From Paracoccus zhejiangensis (GTDB lineage Bacteria > Pseudomonadota > Alphaproteobacteria > Rhodobacterales > Rhodobacteraceae), in contig NZ_CP025430.1 in NCBI RefSeq assembly GCF_002847445.1, positions 3,211,001 through 3,275,000 of the forward strand: a DNA stretch of 64,000 nt, in the 5' to 3' direction. Each line of letters starts with the position of its first letter. Within the stretch, counting starts at the first letter, position 1. The position numbers and the translations under genes are program-made. The notes below the pieces were generated by a model that was given only the letters and a program-made list of their open reading frames with translations, was not told the DNA's origin and searched no databases. Positions 55,225 through 63,697 of this stretch are shown here, piece by piece.

Positions 55225-55272
55225 GATGAAATCGAACGCTGGCGGCATCGCCCGTGTCAACAAAATTTCATC
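55225..55272. promoter_or_regulatory. Candidate DeoR-type operator pair
   Basis: GATGAAAT (55225-55232) and its inverse ATTTCATC (55265-55272) are separated by 32 bases in the divergent gap. A second small dyad CGGAA-N6-TTCCG lies at 55281-55296. DeoR-family proteins often bind such separated repeats. Found by eye; function is unproven. Confidence 0.4.
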
Positions 55273-55374
55273 TCAATTGGCGGAATATTCGTTCCGTATC
55301 CACAATCGAGGCAAATCGCTTGCCCATTCGGGCATCTTGACGTTACCCTCGAGGAATATGCAAAGGCGGCTTTG

Positions 55375-56754
55375 ATGGCACAGGGCGTGTTCGACGTGGC
55401 AGTGGTCGGGGCCGGTGTGGTCGGCTGCGCCATTGCGCGCCGCTTCGCCATTGACGGCGCGCGCGTGCTGATCCTCGAACGTGCGCATGACGTGCTGGAC
55501 GGGGCCTCCAAGGGCAACAGCGCCATCCTGCATACCGGCTTCGACGCGCCCGAGGGCAGCCTGGAACTGGACTGCATCCGGGCGGGATATGCCGAGTATC
55601 GCGAGATTCACGCGCGGATGAACCTGCCGCTGGACCCTTGCGGCGCGCTGGTGCTGGCCTGGACCGAGGAGCAGCAGGCGGCGCTGCCCGGGCTGATGGC
55701 GCAGGCCGCGGCGAACGGGGTGGGCGATGTCGAAATGCTGGACCACGCGACGCTGCCGGCCCTCGAGTCGCAGCTTGCGCCCGAGGTTCGCGCCGGTTTC
55801 CGGGTGCCGGGCGAAGCGCTGATCGACCCCTGGTCGGCGGCCCATGCCTATCTTTATCAGGCGATCCAGCACGGGGCCGAGTTGCGCCTGCGGGCGGAAC
55901 TGCTGACTGCCGAGCGGCAGGCGGAAAGCTGGCGACTGCATGCATCTGCGGGGTCGTTCGAGGCTGGGCTGGTGGTCAATGCCGCCGGTCTCTGGGGCGA
56001 TCATGTCGAGCGGATCCTGACCGGCGAGAGCTGGTTCCAGATCCGTCCGCGCAAGGGCCAGTTCATCCTCTATGACAAGCCCGCCGCCGCGCTGGCCGGG
56101 CATATCCTGCTGCCGGTGCCAACCAAGGTGACCAAGGGTGTCGTGGTCTGTCGCACCATCTTCGGCAACCTGCTGGTCGGCCCGACCGCCGAGGAGCAGG
56201 AGGAGCGCGAGGATGCCTCTGTCGTTCCGGCGACGCTGGAGGCGCTGCGCCAGACCGGCGAGACGATCCTGCCGGCGCTGGCCGGGCAGGAGGTAACAGC
56301 CTTCTATGCCGGTCTGCGTCCCGCGTCCGAGGACAAGGCCTATCGCATCCGCGCCGATCTGGAACGCGGGCTGGTGACGGTGGGCGGCATTCGCTCGACC
56401 GGGCTGTCGGCGGCCCTGGGGATCGCGCAGCATGTGGCGCGGCTGGTGGGCCGCGCGCCGGGTGTGGCGCGGGACTGGCCCGAGATGCCGGTGCTGGCGC
56501 AGGACGGCGCGCGCGACTGGCAGGCACCCGGCAATGGCGGGATCGTCTGTCATTGCGAGCTGGTCACCCGGCGCGAGATCGCGGCGGCGATGGAGGGGCC
56601 GGCACCTGCGCAGTCGCTGGCCGGGCTGAAGCGCCGGACACGGGTGACGATGGGGCGCTGCCAGGGCTTCTATTGCTCGGCCGAACTGGCGCGGCTGACC
56701 GAGGGGCGATTTACCCAGCCGATGCTGGCGGGGGCGGTAGATGATGCAGGCTGA
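55375..56754 (+). CDS. GlpA-like FAD-dependent dehydrogenase with BFD [2Fe-2S] domain
   Basis: The 459-residue flavoprotein resembles glycerol-3-phosphate dehydrogenase. VAVVGAGVVGCAIARRFA is the FAD motif. DGASKGNSAILHTGFDAPEGSLE and NAAGLWGDHVERIL are DAO/GlpA blocks. The C-terminal ~65 residues carry a BFD-type iron-sulfur site (CHCELVTRREI, then GRCQGFYC). Anaerobic GlpA of E. coli has this fusion. ATG 55375 is chosen; upstream codons lie in the regulatory gap. It heads an operon with a GlpB-like oxidoreductase and an FGGY kinase. Substrate may be glycerol 3-phosphate or another polyol phosphate. Confidence 0.88.
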   Translation: MAQGVFDVAVVGAGVVGCAIARRFAIDGARVLILERAHDVLDGASKGNSAILHTGFDAPEGSLELDCIRAGYAEYREIHARMNLPLDPCGALVLAWTEEQQAALPGLMAQAAANGVGDVEMLDHATLPALESQLAPEVRAGFRVPGEALIDPWSAAHAYLYQAIQHGAELRLRAELLTAERQAESWRLHASAGSFEAGLVVNAAGLWGDHVERILTGESWFQIRPRKGQFILYDKPAAALAGHILLPVPTKVTKGVVVCRTIFGNLLVGPTAEEQEEREDASVVPATLEALRQTGETILPALAGQEVTAFYAGLRPASEDKAYRIRADLERGLVTVGGIRSTGLSAALGIAQHVARLVGRAPGVARDWPEMPVLAQDGARDWQAPGNGGIVCHCELVTRREIAAAMEGPAPAQSLAGLKRRTRVTMGRCQGFYCSAELARLTEGRFTQPMLAGAVDDAG

Positions 56755-57958
56755 CGTGGCCATCATCGGCGCCGGCCCGGCGGGATTGGCCGCCGCCGCC
56801 CATCTGGGGCTGATGGGGGTGAAGAACATCGTCGTGCTGGAGCGCGAGGCCGAGCCGGGCGGCATCCCGCGTCATTGCGGACATTCGCCCTTTGGCATGC
56901 GCGAGTTTCGCCGGGTGCTGGGCGGGGCCAGCTATGCAAGGCGGCTGGCGGCGCGGGCCGAAGGGGCAGGGGCGCGGATCCTGTGCAATACCACGGTCAC
57001 CGCGCTGCATCCGGGGCCGAAACTGGAGCTGACCGGGCCAGACGGTGCCGAGCGGCTGTCGGCACGGGTCGTGCTGCTGGCGACAGGCACCCGCGAATCG
57101 AGCCGGGTGCAGCGGATGATCGGCGGGCAGAAGCCCGGCGGCATCCTGACCACAGGTGCGCTGCAGGGGATAGTGCATCTGAACCACCAGCGCCCGTTTC
57201 GGCGGCCGGTGATCCTCGGGACCGAACTGGTCTCGTTCTCGGCGCTGCTGACCTGCCGGCAGGCCGGCATCAGGCCGGTCGCCATGATCGAACCGGGCGC
57301 GCGCGTGGTGGCCCGTGCGGGGGCGGCGGTATTGCCCCTTCTCCTTGGCGTGCCGGTCCTGCGCGAGACCCGGATAACCGGGATCCTTGGGCGGGACCGG
57401 GTCGAGGGTGTCGTGATCGACGGACCCGGTGGGCCGCGCGAGATCGCGGCCGACGGGGTTCTGCTGACCGGTGCCTTCCGGTCCGAGGCGACGCTGATGG
57501 CGGCGGCGGGCATGGTGCTGGATCCACGCACCACGGGTCCCGAGATCGACGTGTTCGGGCGGCTGGCCGAGTCGGGCTATTTCGCCGCCGGCAACCTGCT
57601 GCGGCCGGTCGAGACGGCGGGCATGTGCTGGGCCTCGGGCCGGCGTGTCGCCGATGCTATTGCCGTTCACCTGACCGGCGGGCTGCCCTGTCCCGCGCAA
57701 GGCCTGCCACTGAGGATTGATGCGCCCGCCATCCGCTATGCGCTGCCGCAGATCCTGTTTCCCGCCGGTCCGGGCTTTCACAAGACCATCCAGTTGCGGG
57801 TCAGCCGACCGGTCAGCGGCGAATTGCGCCTGAGCCAGGGGGGGGACCTGATCGCCCGGCAGCCCATCCGTGCCCTGCCCGAGCGGCGGGTCACCCTGCC
57901 CATCCCGCGAAAGCTGGGCGAGGGTCCGTTGTCGCTTGATATCGAGGAAGACGCGTGA
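56741..57958 (+). CDS. GlpB-like NAD(P)/FAD-dependent oxidoreductase
   Basis: The 405-residue flavoprotein begins ADVAIIGAGPAGLAAAAHLGLMG, a FAD motif. EREAEPGGIPRHCGHSPFGM and VVLLATGTRESSRVQRMI follow, with a second Rossmann block near 150. The last ~70 residues form a beta-rich tail beginning HKTIQLRVSRPVSGELRLSQGG that I cannot assign. It overlaps the GlpA-like gene by 14 bases and the kinase by 4. Two starts (ATG 56741 or 56744) are possible. It may accept electrons from the GlpA-like BFD cluster, in the manner of two-subunit opine or cyanide-forming oxidases. Confidence 0.85.
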   Translation: MMQADVAIIGAGPAGLAAAAHLGLMGVKNIVVLEREAEPGGIPRHCGHSPFGMREFRRVLGGASYARRLAARAEGAGARILCNTTVTALHPGPKLELTGPDGAERLSARVVLLATGTRESSRVQRMIGGQKPGGILTTGALQGIVHLNHQRPFRRPVILGTELVSFSALLTCRQAGIRPVAMIEPGARVVARAGAAVLPLLLGVPVLRETRITGILGRDRVEGVVIDGPGGPREIAADGVLLTGAFRSEATLMAAAGMVLDPRTTGPEIDVFGRLAESGYFAAGNLLRPVETAGMCWASGRRVADAIAVHLTGGLPCPAQGLPLRIDAPAIRYALPQILFPAGPGFHKTIQLRVSRPVSGELRLSQGGDLIARQPIRALPERRVTLPIPRKLGEGPLSLDIEEDA

Positions 57959-59391
57959 GGGTTCTGGCCGTCGATCAGGGCACCAGCTCGACCCGGGCGC
58001 TGATGCGTGGGCCCGACGGGGCGTTGCAGCTGCTGAAGCAGATGGCGCATCGACAGATCCTGCCGCGTCCCGGCCATGTCGAGCATGATCCCGAGGAGTT
58101 GCTGGCCCATGTCGCCGCCTGCGCCAAGGCGGCCGAGGCCGATCTGGTGGGTTTGGCCAATCAGGGCGAAAGCTGCCTTGCCTGGGACGCACGCGATGGT
58201 CGGCCGGTCAGCCCGGTGATCGTCTGGCAGGATGACCGCACCGCCGGGATCACGCGCGCGCTCGAAGCCGAGGCCGTCGGGCCCGAGGTGATGGCGCGGG
58301 CGGGCCTGCCGCTTGACCCGTATTTCTCGGCCAGCAAGTTGGGCTGGATCCTGCGCCATCTGCCCGTTGCCGCCGATCTGGCGCGGCAAGGGCATATGCG
58401 GTTGGGCACCACCGATGCCTATTTCCGCGACCGCCTGACCGGGCGGTTCGAGACGGATATTGCCACCGCCTCGCGGACCTCGCTGCTGAACCTTGCGACG
58501 GGGGAGTGGGACCCGGCGCTGTGCGAGATCTTCGGCGTGCCGATCGCCGCCCTGCCGGCGATCACGCCCACGGCCGGCGAACTGGGCGTGCTGCCCGGCG
58601 GCGCGCGGCTGGCGGCGAGCATCGTCGATCAGCAGGCGGCGCTCTATGGCCATGGCTGCCGGGTGCCGGGCGATGCCAAGGTGACCTTTGGCACCGGCGC
58701 CTTCGTGCAATGCCTGACCGTCGACCTGATCCGGCCCGATCAGCCCGGCCCGCTGCCAACCGTGGCCTGGCACATGCCGGGGCGGGCGGTCGTTCATGCG
58801 CTGGATGGTGCGGTCTATACCGCTGCGGCCGCGGTGAACTGGGCGCGCGACCTCGGTCTCTTTGATGATTTCGCCGCGATCAGCCGCTTTGACTGCCCGC
58901 CGGCCATCGACCGGGGGCTGGTCTTCCTGCCGGCGCTCGCGGGCCTGGCCTGCCCGCATTGGGACCGGCGGGCACGGGGCGCCTGGGTCGGGCTGTCGCT
59001 CGAGGCCGGACCGCAGGACCTGATGCAGGCGCTGATCGAGGGCGTGGCGCTGCGGGTGGCCGAGGCGGTGCAGGCCATCGGGGTGCTGCAGCCGGTAACC
59101 GGACTGTCGGTCGATGGTGGCATGGCGCGGAATGATTACTTGCTGGGGTTTCTGGCCGGGCTGATTCCTCACCCCCTGCACCGTGCCGCCGAGGTCGAGA
59201 CCACTGCGCTTGGGCTGGTTCAGATGGCGCTGGCGGCGGAGGGTCTGGACGACCGGGCCAGAAGTTCCCCAGAGCCGGTTGAACGGCCGATGACCGATTC
59301 CGGAGGCGCGGCGCGGCGGCTTGAGCGCTTTGCCCGGGTTCGCGCCGGGATCGCCGCGCTTGGGCATGAGATCGGCGATACTCCCGAATAG
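57955..59391 (+). CDS. FGGY-family carbohydrate kinase, glycerol-kinase-like
   Basis: The 478-residue sugar or polyol kinase begins with the phosphate motif VLAVDQGTSSTRALM. LPTVAWHMPGR and TGLSVDGGMARNDYLLGFLAGL are FGGY blocks. In glycerol kinase the substrate is held by Arg83, Glu84, Trp103, Tyr135 and Asp245. Here the first position reads Gly71 in ANQGES, while Glu72, the Trp in VIVWQDD, the Tyr in DPYFSASK and the Asp in VDQQAALYG remain. The substrate may thus differ from glycerol. Start GTG 57955 overlaps the upstream stop as GTGA. Confidence 0.88.
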   Translation: MRVLAVDQGTSSTRALMRGPDGALQLLKQMAHRQILPRPGHVEHDPEELLAHVAACAKAAEADLVGLANQGESCLAWDARDGRPVSPVIVWQDDRTAGITRALEAEAVGPEVMARAGLPLDPYFSASKLGWILRHLPVAADLARQGHMRLGTTDAYFRDRLTGRFETDIATASRTSLLNLATGEWDPALCEIFGVPIAALPAITPTAGELGVLPGGARLAASIVDQQAALYGHGCRVPGDAKVTFGTGAFVQCLTVDLIRPDQPGPLPTVAWHMPGRAVVHALDGAVYTAAAAVNWARDLGLFDDFAAISRFDCPPAIDRGLVFLPALAGLACPHWDRRARGAWVGLSLEAGPQDLMQALIEGVALRVAEAVQAIGVLQPVTGLSVDGGMARNDYLLGFLAGLIPHPLHRAAEVETTALGLVQMALAAEGLDDRARSSPEPVERPMTDSGGAARRLERFARVRAGIAALGHEIGDTPE

Positions 59392-59469
59392 GGCTGGCTT
59401 CTGGACAAGCCGCCTCTCGCCGTGCTGGATGCAGCCCGGAGAATTCTGGTCGCAGGAAGGCCAAACGCC

Positions 59470-59736
59470 ATGAAGGTCGAACGTCGCGCGGATGGCCGCA
59501 TTATCGTTGAGGCCGCCGAGTTGGCCCCGCTGCTGGGGCTGGATCTGGCCGAGTTCCAGAGCCAGATGCGCAGCGGGCAGATCGCCACCGGAACCGAGGA
59601 GGGGCAGGGCGAGGATGCCGGGCGCTTCCGTGTCACCTTCACCTCGGCGCAATGGAAGCTGCGGCTGACCTGCGCCGCTGACGGAACGGTGATCAGCCGT
59701 ATTCGCACTGCGATTGCCGGCCCGCGCCTCTCGTGA
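59470..59736 (+). CDS. DUF6522 family small protein
   Basis: The 88-residue soluble protein begins MKVERRADGRIIVEAAELAPLLGLDLAEFQSQMRSG and ends in a strand-rich part (GRFRVTFTSAQWKLRLTCAADG). This matches a small Rhodobacterales family of unknown function found near redox and iron genes. AGGAAGGCCAAACGCC precedes the ATG. It lies 78 bases after the kinase and may be separate from that operon. No catalytic residues can be pointed out. Confidence 0.75.
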   Translation: MKVERRADGRIIVEAAELAPLLGLDLAEFQSQMRSGQIATGTEEGQGEDAGRFRVTFTSAQWKLRLTCAADGTVISRIRTAIAGPRLS

Positions 59737-60223
59737 TCCGGGGACGAAGCCCCGACGGGGCGTGACGGCGAAAGCTGGCCGACCGTCTCCGTGCAGCGGC
59801 CTGAACCGCGCGGGCCGAGAATTATGCATTGAATTCTCCCCGCCTGAGCCACTATGTTGAACCCACGCATGACGCGATCCGCAACTATTGGTTGCGCCAT
59901 GCCAAAAGTTTCGCAGCGCGGCAGCTCTGGCCCATCCTTGGACGGATGGCATGTGTCGCGCGGAAAACCCTCGCCCCGATGTGTGGTTCAGCCGCGCCGG
60001 GGCGGTATTCGCAAGCTTCCCTTGCCCGTCAGGGCGGGGCGGCCAACACAGGTAACGAACGCGATGGAACGCGCTTTGGACAGGACGAAGATGACAAGGC
60101 AGGCGTCAGCGCCGGTCACGTCATCCGGCCCACCCGGCGCGCCCGCGTCCCCATCATATCGCAGCCGCACGCCCTCTGGCCCCCCCGGTGCCGGGGGATT
60201 GCGCCTGCGCGAAAGACATCACT
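59737..60223 (+). other. Long region upstream of rne
   Basis: The 487 bases between the DUF6522 stop and the rne ATG hold no convincing gene; short open frames here read as arginine/proline-rich noise. A small hairpin GCCCC-GAC-GGGGC (59749-59761) lies just past the DUF6522 stop. A candidate promoter is at 59829-59858, which would give a leader of over 350 bases. Long rne leaders are known to fold and allow RNase E to control its own message, so a regulatory leader is plausible. Confidence 0.55.
59829..59858 (+). promoter_or_regulatory. Candidate rne promoter
   Basis: TTGAAT and TATGTT are separated by 18 bases in the most AT-rich part of the rne upstream region. Each hexamer matches consensus at four of six positions. 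Visual assignment only. Confidence 0.35.
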
Positions 60224-62833
60224 ATGGCAAAGAAGATGCTGATCGACGCGACCCATGCCGAGGAAACTCGGGTTGTGGTCAGCGACGGAACCAAGGTCGA
60301 AGAATTTGACTTCGAGACCATAAACAAGCGGCAACTGGCCGGGAACATCTATCTGGCAAAGGTCACGCGGGTCGAACCCTCGCTGCAGGCTGCCTTTGTG
60401 GATTATGGCGGTAACCGCCACGGTTTCCTCGCCTTCGCCGAGATTCACCCGGACTATTACCAGATTCCGGCCGCAGACCGTCAGGCGTTGCTGGCCGAAG
60501 AACGCGTCTATGCCGAAGCGCAGGCCGACGAGGAAACTGCCAAGGCCGCGAAGTCCAAGTCGCGCCGCCGGGGCAAGACCCGGGCCGAGTCGAACCGCAG
60601 CACCGACGAAAGCGTCAGCTCGGACCAGATCGCCGGCATGGACGTGATCGACGTCGAAGAGGCCGACACACTGCTGGAAGGCGAGACCGCGACCGATTCC
60701 GACGACGATGCTGCCGAGGTCCATGCCGCCGTCGAACTCGATCGCGCCGAGGGCGACGAGATCCATGGCGAGCCTGCGCGCGAGGAAGGCGAGGACGCGC
60801 CTGCCAGCGCCAGCGAAAAAGACAGCGAGATCGAATCGATCGCCGAAGAGGACGTGACCGAAGAGATTCGCGCGCCCCGCAAGCCGCGCCAGCGTCGCTA
60901 CAAGATCCAGGAAGTCATCAAGGTCCGGCAGATCATGCTGGTCCAGGTCGTCAAGGAAGAGCGCGGCAACAAGGGTGCGGCGCTGACCACCTATCTGAGC
61001 CTCGCCGGCCGTTACTGCGTGCTGATGCCCAACACCGCGCGCGGTGGTGGCATCTCGCGCAAGATCACAGTGGCCGCCGACCGTAAGAAGCTGAAGGAAA
61101 TCGCCTCGGAACTGTCGGTGCCGCAGGGCGCCGGGCTGATCATCCGCACCGCCGGCAGCCAGCGCACCAAGACGGAGATCCGCCGCGACTATGAATACCT
61201 GATGCGGCTCTGGGAGCAGATCCGCGAGCTGACCTTCAAGTCCATCGCCCCGGCGCCGGTCTATGAGGAAGGCGACCTGATCAAGCGGACGATCCGCGAT
61301 CTTTACAGCAAGGACATCGACGAGGTTCTGGTCGAGGGCGAGCGCGGCTATCGCACCGCCAAGGACTTCATGAAGATGATCATGCCGTCCCACGCCAAGA
61401 ACGTGAAGCATTACACCGACCAGATGCCGCTGTTCGCGCGCTTCCAGGTGGAAAGCTACCTGGGCGGCATGTTCAATCCGACCGTGCAGCTGAAATCCGG
61501 CGGCTATATCGTCATCGGCGTGACCGAGGCGCTGGTCGCCATCGACGTGAACTCGGGCCGGGCCACCAAGGAAGGCTCGATCGAGGATACGGCGACCAAG
61601 ACGAACCTTGAGGCGGCGGACGAGATTGCCCGGCAATTGCGCCTGCGCGACCTTGCCGGCCTGATCGTCATCGACTTCATCGACATGGAAGAGCGCAAGA
61701 ACAACTCCGCCGTCGAGAAGCGCCTGAAGGACAAGCTGAAATCCGACCGGGCCCGCATCCAGGTGGGCAAGATCTCGGGCTTTGGTCTCCTCGAGATGAG
61801 CCGGCAACGTCTGCGCCCGGGGATGCTCGAATCGACCACCCAGCCCTGCGCCCATTGCCACGGCACCGGCTTGATCCGCAGCGATGACAGCCTCGCGTTG
61901 ACCATCCTGCGCGCGGTCGAGGAAGAGGGTACGCGCAAGCGTTCGCGCGAGGTGCTGATCAAGGCACCGATCGCGGTCGCCAACTTCCTGATGAACGGCA
62001 AGCGCGAACATATCGGCATGATCGAGACGCGCTATGGCATGTCCGTCCGGGTCGAGGCTGATCCTTCGCTGATCTCGCCCGACTACACGCTGGAGAAGTT
62101 CAAGACCGCGACCCGCTTCGTGCCCGAGGTCGAATCGCAGGCGGTTTCGGTCAATGCTCAGCTGATGGCGCAGATCGACGACGATGCCGACCAGGTCGAG
62201 GATGAAGACGAGGACGAAGTTGTCGAGACCTCGGCCAGCGAGCCGCGCGACGAGAACGGCAGCGACGATGATCAGGGCCGCGGCAAGCGTCGCCGCCGCC
62301 GTCGCCGTCGGAAGCCGGGTGATCGGGCCGAGCAGGAGAACGGGTCGGACGCCGCAACCGAAGATAGCGATGGCGAAGAGGCCGGTGAGGCCGTGATCGC
62401 TGTCGCCGAGGATGGCGAGGCGGAAGCCGCTGACGAGGCGGATGCCGAACCGGCGAAGAAGCCGCGCAAGTCGCGCTCGCGTTCGCGCCGCAAGGGCGAT
62501 GCGAAGGACAAGGCGGAAGAGGCTGCGGCCGTTGCCGAGGTTGACGTGGTTGCCGAAGCCGAGGGCGAAAGCCAGCCCGAGGTCATGGCCGACGTGGTTG
62601 CCGAAGCTGTTGTGGCGGAAGAGTCTGTGGTTGTGGCCGAAGTCGCTGTCGAGCCAGCGCCGGAAGCTGAGGTTGAAGCCGCGCCTCAGCCCCAGCCTGT
62701 GCTGCAGGAGGTGCCCGCCACCGAGCCCGAAGCCGCGCCCGAACCGGAACTGGCCGATGCCGAGCCCGCCGAGGCCGAGCCGGAAAAACCGGCCCGTCCG
62801 AAGCGCCGCGGCTGGTGGTCTCTGGGCCGCTGA
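60224..62833 (+). CDS. rne: Ribonuclease E
   Basis: The 869-residue endoribonuclease is the degradosome core for mRNA decay and rRNA processing. MAKKMLIDATHAEETRVVV is the standard start. The S1 domain is split by an acidic insert (about 100-225), typical of alphaproteobacteria. The catalytic DNase-I-like part has AIDVNSGRATKEGS and LIVIDFIDMEE (metal Asp). Cys542 and Cys545 (CAHC) form the zinc link for tetramerisation. The C-terminal ~270 residues are acidic with Arg-rich patches and end in the alphaproteobacterial tail KRRGWWSLGR. A strong terminator follows. Confidence 0.97.
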   Translation: MAKKMLIDATHAEETRVVVSDGTKVEEFDFETINKRQLAGNIYLAKVTRVEPSLQAAFVDYGGNRHGFLAFAEIHPDYYQIPAADRQALLAEERVYAEAQADEETAKAAKSKSRRRGKTRAESNRSTDESVSSDQIAGMDVIDVEEADTLLEGETATDSDDDAAEVHAAVELDRAEGDEIHGEPAREEGEDAPASASEKDSEIESIAEEDVTEEIRAPRKPRQRRYKIQEVIKVRQIMLVQVVKEERGNKGAALTTYLSLAGRYCVLMPNTARGGGISRKITVAADRKKLKEIASELSVPQGAGLIIRTAGSQRTKTEIRRDYEYLMRLWEQIRELTFKSIAPAPVYEEGDLIKRTIRDLYSKDIDEVLVEGERGYRTAKDFMKMIMPSHAKNVKHYTDQMPLFARFQVESYLGGMFNPTVQLKSGGYIVIGVTEALVAIDVNSGRATKEGSIEDTATKTNLEAADEIARQLRLRDLAGLIVIDFIDMEERKNNSAVEKRLKDKLKSDRARIQVGKISGFGLLEMSRQRLRPGMLESTTQPCAHCHGTGLIRSDDSLALTILRAVEEEGTRKRSREVLIKAPIAVANFLMNGKREHIGMIETRYGMSVRVEADPSLISPDYTLEKFKTATRFVPEVESQAVSVNAQLMAQIDDDADQVEDEDEDEVVETSASEPRDENGSDDDQGRGKRRRRRRRRKPGDRAEQENGSDAATEDSDGEEAGEAVIAVAEDGEAEAADEADAEPAKKPRKSRSRSRRKGDAKDKAEEAAAVAEVDVVAEAEGESQPEVMADVVAEAVVAEESVVVAEVAVEPAPEAEVEAAPQPQPVLQEVPATEPEAAPEPELADAEPAEAEPEKPARPKRRGWWSLGR

Positions 62834-62874
62834 TCTGATTGTGACTCCTCCCGGCGGCAGTTGCCGCCGGGGCC

Positions 62875-62925
62875 GGGCGCGACCTGACCCACGCAAGCGT
62901 GACAGGTCGCGCCCTTTTCGTTTTT
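62875..62925 (+). terminator. Intrinsic terminator of rne
   Basis: A 12-bp perfect outer stem GGGCGCGACCTG/CAGGTCGCGCCC encloses an inner ACGC/GCGT stem and is followed by TTTTCGTTTTT. It lies 42 bases past the rne stop. A textbook Rho-independent terminator. Confidence 0.93.
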
Positions 62926-62949
62926 CCCTAAGGCGTTAGAGTGCCGGCC

Positions 62950-63693
62950 ATGTTGGGAATCGAACTCGCCGAAGCCGCCTTCCTGCCCGCCGCCTTCGTG
63001 GCGCTGCTGGCCGGACTGCTGTCCTTTCTCTCGCCCTGCGTGCTGCCCATCGTGCCGCCCTATCTGGCCTATATGACCGGGGTGAATGTCGGCGGTCTGA
63101 AATCGGGCGAGCGCAGCGCGGTCGGACCGGCGTTGATGTTCGTTCTGGGCCTGTCGGTGGTGTTTCTGGTCATGGGCTTTGCCGCCTCGGCCTTTGGCCG
63201 GGCCTTCCTGCAATATCAGGACTGGCTGACCAAGGCTGCGGGCGTCATGGTCATCGTCATGGGCCTGCATTTCCTGCATGTCATCCGCATTCCTTTCCTC
63301 GATCAGGAAGCGCGACTGGAGGCCGGCGAACAGGGCGGCTCGGCCTTTGGTGCCTTCGTGCTGGGTCTGGCCTTCGCCTTTGGCTGGACACCCTGTATCG
63401 GCCCGCAGCTGGGCATGATCCTGTCGCTCGCGGCAACCGGCGGCGAGGTCGGGCGCGGCACGGCGCTGCTGGCCATCTATGCGCTGGGTCTGGGCATTCC
63501 CTTCCTGCTGTCGGCCATCTTCATCAGCCGCTCGATTGGCTTGATGAACCGGATCAAGCCCTATCTGGGTGTGATCGAGCGGGTGATGGGCGTGCTGCTG
63601 GTCGTCGTCGGCGTCATGCTGCTGACCGGGGCTTTCGCGGCCTTTGCCTATTGGCTGCTCGAGACTTTCCCGATCCTTGCCACTCTGGGCTGA
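62950..63693 (+). CDS. ccdA: Cytochrome c biogenesis protein CcdA
   Basis: The 247-residue six-helix membrane protein passes reducing equivalents from cytosolic thioredoxin to periplasmic thiol proteins such as CcmG. The two redox cysteines lie in LSFLSPCVLPIVPPYLAY (Cys30) and FGWTPCIGPQLGMIL. ATG 62950 is preferred over GTG 62941. It starts 25 bases after the rne terminator and has little room for a promoter, so part of its transcription may come from within the terminator region. It would feed the CcmG encoded at 18470-19009. Confidence 0.95.
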   Translation: MLGIELAEAAFLPAAFVALLAGLLSFLSPCVLPIVPPYLAYMTGVNVGGLKSGERSAVGPALMFVLGLSVVFLVMGFAASAFGRAFLQYQDWLTKAAGVMVIVMGLHFLHVIRIPFLDQEARLEAGEQGGSAFGAFVLGLAFAFGWTPCIGPQLGMILSLAATGGEVGRGTALLAIYALGLGIPFLLSAIFISRSIGLMNRIKPYLGVIERVMGVLLVVVGVMLLTGAFAAFAYWLLETFPILATLG

Positions 63694-63697
63694 GGGC

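Noticed and set aside
57778..59952. 724-codon minus-strand open frame opposite the FGGY kinase
   Set aside because: Antisense artefact; the plus-strand kinase motifs are clear.
59829..60242. Possible short genes in the rne upstream region
   Set aside because: Two overlapping frames both read Arg/Pro/Ser-rich without start-site support; the region is better seen as leader or spacer.
60116..62896. 926-codon minus-strand open frame opposite rne
   Set aside because: Phe/Leu/Gly-rich mirror of the RNase E codons; no independent support.
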